From: Desulfovibrio sp. DV | GTDB lineage: Bacteria; Desulfobacterota; Desulfovibrionia; Desulfovibrionales; Desulfovibrionaceae | Length of the DNA: 64,000 nucleotides | NCBI RefSeq assembly: GCF_001936595.1 | Contig: NZ_MLBG01000001.1 | Coordinates: 1 to 64,000 of the forward strand | Reading direction: 5' to 3' | Shown here: one piece after another, positions 56,786 to 64,000 of the stretch | Position numbering within the stretch: position 1 is the first letter of the stretch | How the letters are laid out: each line of letters starts with the position of its first letter | Program-made: the position numbers and the translations under genes | The notes under the pieces: generated by a model | What the model was told of the DNA's origin: nothing | Seen by the model: the letters and a program-made list of their open reading frames with translations, nothing else | Databases searched by the model: none

Positions 56786-59263
56786 TCAGGCCGCATGAAC
56801 CATGCGCGGCGTCGGCTTTTGGACAGCTTCCTTCACCACGACCGTCTTGTTTGCTTCTCCCGGAGTCTCTTCGTACATGGCCCAGTAGTCTTCAAAGGCT
56901 TGTTCGATGGTGCGTTTTTCGGCGTAACTCCGGCCGGCCCGGCCCATGGCCCGCATGAGTTCCGGATCGGCCAGCAAGCCCTCCATGGCTGTAAAAAGCG
57001 CCTCGGCATCGCCGGCCGGCACCACCACGCCGGTTTCGCCCGGCAGGATGTTTTCCATGGGGCCGCCCTGGTTGGTGACGATAATGGGCAGGCCGGAAGC
57101 CTGGGCTTCCAGGACAACATTGCCGAAGGTGTCGGTGGCGCTGGGGAAGACGAACAGGTCGCTGGCCGCAAAAAGGGCCGCCAGTTCCTCACCCTCCCGG
57201 TAGCCGGTAAAGACCGTGGGCGTGCCTTCAAGGAGGCTTCGCAAATCGTCGAGATACGGTCCGTCACCGACAATGGCCAGCACCGCGTCGGGATGGATCG
57301 CGGTCAGACGGCGAAAGGCCACGGCCAGCAGATGCAGGTCTTTTTCCCGGGACACCCGGCCGGCGTAGAGGATGCGCGGCCCGCTGCCCAGGCCGAAACG
57401 CTCGGCCACGGCCTCGCTGCGTTTTTCCGGCGAAAACCGGCCCACGTCCACGCCTCGGGGAAAGAGTCGCAATTTGGCCGGATCAAGCCCCTTTTCCTCC
57501 AGTTCCCGGCCGGTTTCCTTGGAGGGCACATAGACGAGATCCATCTGGTTGTAATACCAGATGATAAATTTCCAGGTCAGGTCTTCCATGGCCTCATCGC
57601 CGGTGAGAATCTGGGCGTACTGGGGCAGGGCCGTGTGGTAGGTGCCGTAGATGGGCAGGCGAAGGGTCTTGGCGATGCAAAGGGCGGCCAGCCCGATGGG
57701 ACCGGGGGTGGCGGAGTGGATACGGGTGAAATTGCCGGCGTAGACGAAGTGGAGCATTTCAAGGAGCGGCGGATAGAAAAGCGTCTGTTCCGGATATTCG
57801 TCGAGATGATAGACGCCAATGGGTTTGAAGTTCTGCACCCCTGGCTCGAAGACGCGGGGGCCGTGGTCGCAGGTGACGATGCTGAGCGTCTTGCCGGTCT
57901 TGATGGCCAGTTCGGCCTGCTGGCGCAGCGTCCCGGAGACGCCGTTTATTTCGTGGAAGGTGTCGGTGAAATGGGCCACCCGCACGCCGTCGTCCTTGCC
58001 GTTTTTGCCGGTGAGCGCCTTTCTCGCCTCGCTGCTGAACTGGCGGTCCTTGGTGAAGATGGAATAGGCCAGGAAGTAGGGGGCGAGCATGGTGTAAAGC
58101 GCCCCGGCCGAACCGAGCGTGCCGAAGATGTCAAAGACGTTGGCCCCGCTGACATGGTCGAGCAGCGTGCCGGCGAAGTGCGAGGCCACCCGGTTGGTGG
58201 CCCGGTTGACGAAGGAGAACCAGCCGTTTTCCAGGTTTTCGCCGTTTAACACCCCGGCCTGGGCGAATTCCATCAGGGTGGAGTCGGCCCGGATGAGCGA
58301 CTCCGTTTCCATGCGGATGAGGTCGCGAAGCGGTGTGCTGGCGCTCGGCCGCCGCCGGGACAGCCCCCGGGCGATGCGGGTGCGCAGGCGGAAGGCCAGC
58401 CCGACATTGGCCTGGACGCCGGGTTCGAGGAACCGGTCCACGACCTTGAGCGTCACGTCCTTGTCCAGGAACCGGTCGATGCCGAAGCGGTGTTTGTAGT
58501 ACTGGTAGGCGATGCTGTAGAGGTTTCGGGCCATGGTGCGCGGGGTGCTTGAGGCTCCCCGGGCGCTGGCCGCGCCGTTTTCCAGGCCGTCGAGGAACTG
58601 GGGCAGATCGGCTGCGCCGTCCACCTCGGTGTAGGTGGAGGCGATGGTAAGCGCGCTGTGGTCGTCGGAGCCGCCGATGAGATTCTTGCGCCAGGGCTGG
58701 GTGTAGCCCGGATCGATGCCGTATTTTTCCGCCAGCCGCCAGATGGTTTCGGCGTCGAGGTTGGGGATGATGTCGCGCAGACAGTCGTTTTGCCAGGCGT
58801 CGCGGGCGCCGTTGATCTCGAAGTTGCGAAACAGCAGCAGCAGTTTCTCGAAATTGGGCACGGTAATCCGGTCGTTGACCCCGAACAGCGGGTGGGCCAC
58901 GGCGTGGTGGATACCTTCCTGGCGCAGATAATCGACCAGATCGTAGATGTTTTCGCGCAGCCGCTGAAATTCGCGGTGTTTTCCCTCGTCAATGTCAAAG
59001 ACCAGCACATGCACCTTGCAGCGGTCTTCCGGAAAATACGACGTGATTTCTTCACTGATAAACGTACCCGGCAGATGGGCGATGGACAGCGCGCCCTCGA
59101 TGCGGTTGTGGTCGGAGATGGTCACCAGTCCCATGCCTTTGCGCCGGGCCTCCTCATAAATGCGCAGGGGTTCGGTGAAGCTCTCGGGACAGTTGAGCTT
59201 TTGCAAAACCCACTGGGAAGGGCGGGTGGAAAACTTGGAGTGCACGTGCAGGTCGATTTTCAT
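56786..59263 (-). CDS. PHP-domain phosphoesterase fused to GT4 glycosyltransferase
   Basis: 825 residues. N-terminal PHP domain about 1-240 with metal ligands in DLHVHS (H6, H8), SDHN (50-53), HAVAHP and GGSDDHS (197-203). A linker region about 240-420 of helical, partly hydrophobic character follows. A GT-B glycosyltransferase family 4 domain runs from about 425 (VRVAHFTDTFHEINGVSGT), with AGRVSREKDLHLL and DTFGNVVLEAQASGLPI (E-x7-E type). Likely lipid- or polysaccharide-directed; the PHP half may hydrolyse a phosphate ester or be regulatory. AAGGAG in front of ATG 59263; the upstream open frame is not used. Confidence 0.87.
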   Translation of the reverse strand: MKIDLHVHSKFSTRPSQWVLQKLNCPESFTEPLRIYEEARRKGMGLVTISDHNRIEGALSIAHLPGTFISEEITSYFPEDRCKVHVLVFDIDEGKHREFQRLRENIYDLVDYLRQEGIHHAVAHPLFGVNDRITVPNFEKLLLLFRNFEINGARDAWQNDCLRDIIPNLDAETIWRLAEKYGIDPGYTQPWRKNLIGGSDDHSALTIASTYTEVDGAADLPQFLDGLENGAASARGASSTPRTMARNLYSIAYQYYKHRFGIDRFLDKDVTLKVVDRFLEPGVQANVGLAFRLRTRIARGLSRRRPSASTPLRDLIRMETESLIRADSTLMEFAQAGVLNGENLENGWFSFVNRATNRVASHFAGTLLDHVSGANVFDIFGTLGSAGALYTMLAPYFLAYSIFTKDRQFSSEARKALTGKNGKDDGVRVAHFTDTFHEINGVSGTLRQQAELAIKTGKTLSIVTCDHGPRVFEPGVQNFKPIGVYHLDEYPEQTLFYPPLLEMLHFVYAGNFTRIHSATPGPIGLAALCIAKTLRLPIYGTYHTALPQYAQILTGDEAMEDLTWKFIIWYYNQMDLVYVPSKETGRELEEKGLDPAKLRLFPRGVDVGRFSPEKRSEAVAERFGLGSGPRILYAGRVSREKDLHLLAVAFRRLTAIHPDAVLAIVGDGPYLDDLRSLLEGTPTVFTGYREGEELAALFAASDLFVFPSATDTFGNVVLEAQASGLPIIVTNQGGPMENILPGETGVVVPAGDAEALFTAMEGLLADPELMRAMGRAGRSYAEKRTIEQAFEDYWAMYEETPGEANKTVVVKEAVQKPTPRMVHAA

Positions 59264-59438
59264 GGCTGCTCCTTGGGCGGGCGGTGCCTGGCCGGGCAAC
59301 GTCCTCGTTTGCGGCTTGTAGCGCCGCCAGCGTTTCGTTCGGATTGCGTTTGGCCGCAGTTTTGTTGACGCGGTTTCGTCATTTGTCACGGAAATGTCGC
59401 TTGCCCGGGGCCGCGCCATGCTCCATGTGGGGATCATG

Positions 59439-59633
59439 GAAAGCAGAAGGGAGAGGCCGGAGCTGTCCGAGGCCGAGCGGCGCGACCTGTTGCGGGAAGG
59501 CCGCGCGGTCTTGATGTCGCTGGGGGAGGGCCGTCTGGCCAAAGAGTATTGCCGTCTGGCCGAGACGAAATCCTCCCGGGAAGAGGTGGCCGAGCTTTTG
59601 CTGACGTGCATTGTCTCCCGCCATTCCCGCTGA
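59439..59633 (+). CDS. Small hypothetical protein
   Basis: 64 residues if started at ATG 59439 (MESRRERPELSEAERRDLLREG...), after GTGGGG; starts at 59418 and 59394 are alternatives. Predicted helical with charged residues, ending CIVSRHSR. No family recognised. It lies between divergent genes and 56 bases before the EAL/CBS/GGDEF gene, so could be its leader partner. Coding nature is uncertain. Confidence 0.4.
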   Translation, partial: ESRRERPELSEAERRDLLREGRAVLMSLGEGRLAKEYCRLAETKSSREEVAELLLTCIVSRHSR

Positions 59634-59689
59634 TCTGCTCCCGATGTTCCGGGATGGATGTGAACGTCCCGTCCCAGAGAGACGCCTGC

Positions 59690-62023
59690 ATGGAATGGAC
59701 AAGTGAGACGACGCACTACGTCAAAGGGGCGCTTGAGACGCGTCCGGAGCCCCGAAGCGGCCCGGCGGACGGGGAAGCGCAGTGCCTGGCCGGTCCGGCC
59801 GGCTTGTGCCGTGAGCTTGGCCCTCGGGCCGGGGCCGATATCGGGGTCGTCACGGTCGAGATTGCCGCATTTTCCCGGATACTGCCCGAGATCGACCTGC
59901 AGGCCGGCTACGAGATCCTGCGCCAGCTGGCCGAAGCCGTGCGAGAGGGCTTTGCCCGCTATTTTCCGGACTGTGCGTTGCTGCGGCTCCAGGAGACCGG
60001 GGTGGCGGCCCATGCCTGTTTTTTTTCGCCCCGGTCCTGTCCCGGCGATGGCGGCGGGGTGCTGGCCTCCTTTTCCGCCTTCCGAGCAGGCCTGTCAGAC
60101 ACCCTGTCCCGCCGTTTCACCCATATGGCCGGTCGCCATCTGGCAGTGGACATCGGCTACGCCCGCCTGGACGCCGGCTCTGGCGAGCCGGGGCCGCATC
60201 ATATTCTAAAGGCCCTGTGCCAGGCCCAGTGCATGGGCAAAAACGAATTCGACGCCGAGCGCTGCCAGCTCCACCAGACCTTCGAACGCCTCCTGGCCGC
60301 CCGCGAACTTGATGTGCGCTACCAGCCCGTGGCCGATTTGTCGGCTGCAGGGGTCCTTGGCTGGGAGGTCTCGATCCGCGGGGATGCCGGTGGTCCCTTT
60401 GCCGATCCCCTGCTCCTGTGGGACTTTGCCGTCCAGTGCGGCGAGGAGGCGTCGCTTGACCGGGTCTTTCGGGAACTGGCTCTGGCCCACCTGGGGACGG
60501 TTGCCGAACGCCAGAAGCTCTTCCTGCCCATCCGCCACGCCAGCCTTGACGATCCGGCCTTTGCTCCGGCCCGGTTGGTTGCGGCGTTGGAACGCCTGGG
60601 CCTTGGCCCGGCCAATGTGGTGCTGTCCCTGTCCGAAACAAGCGGGCCAGGAGAGCTGTCCTGCCTGTTTGAGCGCCTGGAGGCCCACCGGGCCGCCGGA
60701 TTTGAGCTGGCTGCCGACGACGTGGGCGGCGGGGCTTCCAATTTGCTGCTCCTGTCCCGGGCCAGGCCCGACTGGATCAAGACCTGCCCGGGATTGGCCG
60801 AGGCGGTTGAGGCCAATCCCTTCAAACGGGTGATGCTCGAAACCCTCGCCCTTTTGGCGGACAAGATCGGGGCGCGGATGGCCGTTGGCGGCGTGGCATC
60901 CGACTTGGCCCTGTCCACGGTGGCTTCCATGGGCGTTGCTGCGGCCCTTGGCCCGCATTTCGGCGATCCGGCCTGCCCCAAATCCGAGACCGTCGGGGAG
61001 CTGCCGCCCAAAGCCAGTTTCGACATCCTCGGCGGCGTGGCCCGGCAGTGTTCGGCTCCCATCGGCAAGCTGGCGGATGAATGCCTCACCGTGGACACCC
61101 AGACCACGGTGGACGAGGTCAAGGAGCTTCTCGGCGAGCGGCCGCCCATGACCAATGTGGTGGTGGCGTCCAACCGCCGGCCGGTCGGTATTGTCATGAA
61201 CTACCACCTTGATCGGCGGCTGAGCACCCGTTACGGCAACTCGCTTTTCGCCCACAAGTCCGTCACGCGGATCATGAATCCGCGTCCGCTCCTGGCCGAG
61301 GCCACCCAGGCCGTGGAAGCCGTGGCCCGGCAGGCCATGAACCGCGAGGCTTCCATGGTCTATGACGACATTGTGGTGGTGGATGCCGAGGGGCTCCTGG
61401 TCGGGACGGTGTCAGTGCAAAAAATGCTCGATTCCCTGGCCCAGGTGCAGGTGGAGTTGGCCAAGGGCTCCAATCCCCTGACCGGTCTTCCCGGCAACAT
61501 GGCCATTGAGCAGGAAGTGAACCGGCGGGCCAAAATCGCCCTGCCGGTCAGTTGCGTGTATGTCGATCTGGACCATTTCAAGGTCTACAACGACGCCTAC
61601 GGCTTCACCAACGGCGACAAGGTCATCCTGCTGACCGCCAGGGTCCTGGCCGAGGCCCTGCACGGCCGGCCGGACTGTTTCCTGGGCCATGTCGGCGGCG
61701 ATGATTTTGTCTGCATCACCCCCCGGCAGGAGGCTGAGCCGTTGTGCCGGCAGACCATCGAAGCCTTTGCCCGGGCCATTCTCGGCCATTATTCCCCGGA
61801 GGATCAGATCAGGGGAGCCATTTCCGGCAAGGCCCGGGACGGCACGCCGGGCATGTTCCCGCTGGTCTCGCTGTCCATGGGCATTGTGGACTGTGCTTTT
61901 GAGATTCCCTTCAGCACCGAGGAGTTCAGCCAGCGGGTGGCTGAAGTGAAAAAATTCGCCAAGACCAAACCCGGCAACTCCTATGTGCGCGACCGGCGGG
62001 CCCCTCTTGGCGCGAAGGTCTGA
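59690..62023 (+). CDS. EAL-CBS-GGDEF multidomain protein with degenerate sites
   Basis: 777 residues, soluble. N-terminal region about 40-200 resembles a decayed GGDEF domain. An EAL-like domain about 205-450 has EVS in place of EAL and ADDVGGG where the DDFG-type loop is expected. A CBS pair lies at about 455-610 (IGKLADECLTVDTQTTVDEVKELL). A C-terminal GGDEF domain from about 625 has active-site GGDDF (about 667-671) and SMGI. Cyclic-di-GMP hydrolysis is unlikely; synthesis or nucleotide sensing is possible. Start 59690 chosen before the conserved part; 59654 is an alternative. Confidence 0.82.
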   Translation: MEWTSETTHYVKGALETRPEPRSGPADGEAQCLAGPAGLCRELGPRAGADIGVVTVEIAAFSRILPEIDLQAGYEILRQLAEAVREGFARYFPDCALLRLQETGVAAHACFFSPRSCPGDGGGVLASFSAFRAGLSDTLSRRFTHMAGRHLAVDIGYARLDAGSGEPGPHHILKALCQAQCMGKNEFDAERCQLHQTFERLLAARELDVRYQPVADLSAAGVLGWEVSIRGDAGGPFADPLLLWDFAVQCGEEASLDRVFRELALAHLGTVAERQKLFLPIRHASLDDPAFAPARLVAALERLGLGPANVVLSLSETSGPGELSCLFERLEAHRAAGFELAADDVGGGASNLLLLSRARPDWIKTCPGLAEAVEANPFKRVMLETLALLADKIGARMAVGGVASDLALSTVASMGVAAALGPHFGDPACPKSETVGELPPKASFDILGGVARQCSAPIGKLADECLTVDTQTTVDEVKELLGERPPMTNVVVASNRRPVGIVMNYHLDRRLSTRYGNSLFAHKSVTRIMNPRPLLAEATQAVEAVARQAMNREASMVYDDIVVVDAEGLLVGTVSVQKMLDSLAQVQVELAKGSNPLTGLPGNMAIEQEVNRRAKIALPVSCVYVDLDHFKVYNDAYGFTNGDKVILLTARVLAEALHGRPDCFLGHVGGDDFVCITPRQEAEPLCRQTIEAFARAILGHYSPEDQIRGAISGKARDGTPGMFPLVSLSMGIVDCAFEIPFSTEEFSQRVAEVKKFAKTKPGNSYVRDRRAPLGAKV

Positions 62024-62158
62024 TTTCCCGGGCTGTTGCCGATTGTCACCGGTTTGCCACAAAGCCATGGCGCGATCGTCATGGGCAGGCTGCATACGGA
62101 GTACGGCCGGGCCGGTCTTCGGACCGTACGGGCACATCGCGCAAGGACGGCTTGCCCC

Positions 62159-62920
62159 ATGCAGCAGAGCGTCAAAATGGCCGCCGAGACCCTGGATTTC
62201 TATTACGGCCGGTTCCGGGCTTTGGAAGGCATCAATCTCGAGATCCCCGAACATCAGGTCACGGCCCTGATCGGTCCTTCGGGCTGCGGCAAATCCACAT
62301 TCCTGCGGTGCCTAAACCGCATGAACGATCTCATCCCCGGCACGCGCACCGAAGGGGCCGTGCTGCTCGACGGCGTCAAGGTCAACGTGCCAAGCCTCGA
62401 TGTGGTCGAACTGCGGCGCAAGGTGGGCATGGTCTTTCAAAAACCCAACCCCTTCCCCAAGACCATCTTTGAAAACGTGGCCTACGGGCTGCGGGTGGGC
62501 GGGGTGACCGATCGCAATTTCATTTCCGCCCAGGTGGAAAAGAGCCTGATTTCGGCCGGCCTTTTCACCGAGGTCAAGGACCGGCTGTACGACTCGGCCC
62601 TGGGCCTGTCCGGCGGCCAGCAGCAGCGCCTGTGCATCGCCCGGGCCGTGGCCCTGGAGCCGGAAGTGCTCCTCATGGACGAACCGGCCTCGGCCCTTGA
62701 CCCCATCGCCACCCAGAAGATCGAAGAGCTGATCGCCGAACTCAAGCGCAACTACACCATCGTCATCGTCACCCACAGTATGCAGCAGGCAGCGCGGGTC
62801 TCGGACCTCACCGCCTTTTTCTACATGGGCAAACTCGTCGAAGTCGGCCCCACTGAAGCCATTTTTACCCGTCCGGCCAACCAGCAGACCGAAGACTACG
62901 TGACCGGCCGTTTCGGCTAG
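62159..62920 (+). CDS. pstB: Phosphate ABC transporter ATP-binding protein
   Basis: 253 residues. Walker [10 protein letters not shown] followed by the PstB-specific [31 protein letters not shown]; signature [14 protein letters not shown]; Walker [13 protein letters not shown]; end [21 protein letters not shown]. Energises high-affinity phosphate uptake with PstSCA, which are not in this window. ATG 62159 follows AAGGAC; an upstream in-frame ATG at 62036 gives an N-terminus not typical of PstB. No Pho box recognised in the 135 bases before it. 71 bases before phoU. Confidence 0.95.
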   Translation: MQQSVKMAAETLDFYYGRFRALEGINLEIPEHQVTALIGPSGCGKSTFLRCLNRMNDLIPGTRTEGAVLLDGVKVNVPSLDVVELRRKVGMVFQKPNPFPKTIFENVAYGLRVGGVTDRNFISAQVEKSLISAGLFTEVKDRLYDSALGLSGGQQQRLCIARAVALEPEVLLMDEPASALDPIATQKIEELIAELKRNYTIVIVTHSMQQAARVSDLTAFFYMGKLVEVGPTEAIFTRPANQQTEDYVTGRFG

Positions 62921-62991
62921 GCCGCGTCCGATTCTCTTTGGTCCTGTCCGTGACGCCAAACGAGAGACGCCCAGACGTCGGGAGTGCAGCA

Positions 62992-63657
62992 ATGGAAACC
63001 AGAGCCCATTTTCATGCCGAGTTGGAGGCCCTCAAGGGGCGTGTCGTTGCCCTGTGCGGCCAAGCCGAGGCCTCCCGCCAGGGCGCTGTGGCCGCCTATC
63101 TCGGCCGAGATCTGGCCCTGGCCAGACAGGTCATCGAGGCCGACCGGGCCATCAACCAGAATACCTGCGACATCGATGAGGCCTGCCTCAAGCTTCTGGC
63201 CCTGGAACAACCCGTAGCCCTGGATCTGCGCCGCATTGTCGGCTATGCCCGGGTGGTGATCAATCTGGAACGGCTGGCTGACGAGGCCGTCAATATTGCC
63301 GAGGGGGCGCTGGCCGGGGCCGGGCTGCCGGGCGATTGCGACGGGATGCTGGTGGCGCTTTCCGACCATGTGGCCGCCATGTTCGCCCTGGCGACCAGGG
63401 CCTTTGTCGATGACGACGTGGACGCGGCCATGGAAGTGTGCCGTTTCGATGAGCGGGCTCGTGAATTGGCGGTTTCCGCCATGCGTTGCATCACCGAGGC
63501 CCTGTCCCAGTGCCAGGCCACCCCCGAGACCGGCGTGCGGGCCATCCTGGCCTGCCGCAGTTTTGAACGCATGGCCGCCCATGCCGCCAACCTCGGCGAA
63601 ATCCTGGTCTTTATCGTCAAGGGCGTCATCCTCAGCCAGAAATGCCAGCCTCGTTAA
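62992..63657 (+). CDS. phoU: PhoU phosphate-signalling protein
   Basis: 221 residues, two three-helix repeats with the PhoU metal-binding motif in each: DRAINQNTCDIDEACLKLLALEQPVALDLR and DERARELAVSAMRCI. ACRSFERMAAHAANLGEILVFIVKG is the typical last helix. Links the Pst transporter to the PhoR/PhoB system. ATG 62992 after GGGAG. Its last 16 bases overlap the next gene if that starts at 63642. Confidence 0.93.
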   Translation: METRAHFHAELEALKGRVVALCGQAEASRQGAVAAYLGRDLALARQVIEADRAINQNTCDIDEACLKLLALEQPVALDLRRIVGYARVVINLERLADEAVNIAEGALAGAGLPGDCDGMLVALSDHVAAMFALATRAFVDDDVDAAMEVCRFDERARELAVSAMRCITEALSQCQATPETGVRAILACRSFERMAAHAANLGEILVFIVKGVILSQKCQPR

Positions 63658-64000
63658 CCGTGAACGCCGATCACACCACGGGCCATGCCCCGGCAACCTG
63701 CGCCGCTGTGATTGCGGCCAGCCGGATGGCTCTGCCCTATACCCTGGATCTGCTTCTGGCCGGGGTCCGATTGGCCGTTGGCACCAACAGCCCGGCCCTG
63801 GCCGAGGCCCTGGCCCGCCATTATGCGGAATTCGCCGGCGACGGGGGCGCGCCCGATGTGGTGGTGTCTGCCATTGACGGGAACTCCCCCGGGTTTGAGT
63901 TGCCCTTTGTGCGGCACGGCGAGGCCGGAGCCAAGGAAGAATACGTTGACCTGCCCGACGGCCGGATCGTGCGCAAGCGTCGGACCGGCCTGTGGCTCGT
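63642..64000 (+). CDS. HPr-kinase-related protein (HprK-related kinase B type), N-terminal part
   Basis: Open frame of at least 119 residues running out of the window. After a short lead, LDLLLAGVRLAVGTNSPALAEALARHYAEF is the segment that opens HprK-related kinases, followed by FELPFVRHGEAGAKEEYVDLPDGRIVRKRRTGLWL. The P-loop would lie beyond the edge. I recognise this as resembling kinase B of the uncharacterised GAK (GRASP-and-kinase) gene set of Desulfovibrio. ATG 63642 overlaps phoU; GTG 63660 just after it is an equal choice. Confidence 0.5.
   Translation, partial: MPASLTVNADHTTGHAPATCAAVIAASRMALPYTLDLLLAGVRLAVGTNSPALAEALARHYAEFAGDGGAPDVVVSAIDGNSPGFELPFVRHGEAGAKEEYVDLPDGRIVRKRRTGLWL

Overview
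The window is a GC-rich (about two thirds G+C) stretch of a sulfate-reducing deltaproteobacterium of the Desulfovibrionaceae, probably of the Desulfovibrio/Solidesulfovibrio group. The signs are a perR-rubrerythrin-rubredoxin-like operon of the D. vulgaris type, a lactate-utilisation operon with pyruvate:ferredoxin oxidoreductase and lactate permease under a sigma-54 two-component system, a tRNA-Sec gene, and several multi-domain sensors. I saw no insertion sequence, prophage or CRISPR array.

Layout. 1-1646: end of a DUF294-type protein and a frameshifted exonuclease. 1673-3003: autoregulated oxidative-stress operon perR-rbr-rdl. 3125-6212: AI-2E family membrane protein, rhomboid protease, PH-domain membrane protein. 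6281-9751: histidine kinase, lipoprotein and sigma-54 response regulator in the same order as E. coli glrK-qseG-glrR; the regulator is frameshifted. 10014-20461: five-gene membrane cluster (small FtsX permease, ABC ATPase, a 1663-residue permease fused to a degenerate M28-like peptidase, and two large OPT-like membrane proteins). This is my best candidate for an undescribed system. 20622-26228: chemotaxis receptor, rpoZ-dnaJ-TPR-moaC operon, sensor-like lipoprotein.

26365-46039 (minus strand): lactate oxidation. Reading with transcription: hybrid kinase, sigma-54 regulator, a perfect sigma-54 promoter with paired upstream palindromes, then PFOR, FAD lactate dehydrogenase, its Fe-S subunit, an ADP-forming acetyl-CoA synthetase (where D. 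vulgaris carries pta-ackA), a DRTGG protein, lactate permease and the two LUD/Fe-S lactate dehydrogenase proteins. Together they take up lactate, oxidise it to pyruvate and acetyl-CoA, and conserve ATP as acetate leaves.

46172-50345: tRNA-Sec, ArsR repressor, MOT1-type oxyanion transporter, and an ArsP-type permease with an AhpD-like and a thioredoxin-like protein. 50367-64000: ftsY, ATC-hydrolase-like gene overlapping asnS, PocR/PAS kinase, PHP-glycosyltransferase fusion, EAL/CBS/GGDEF protein, pstB, phoU, and the start of an HPr-kinase-related gene cut by the window edge.

Three genes in the first 18 kb (922-1646, 8388-9751, 16515-18493) are each broken by one missing base, two of them at a homopolymer of six. 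Base-calling error is as likely as real inactivation.
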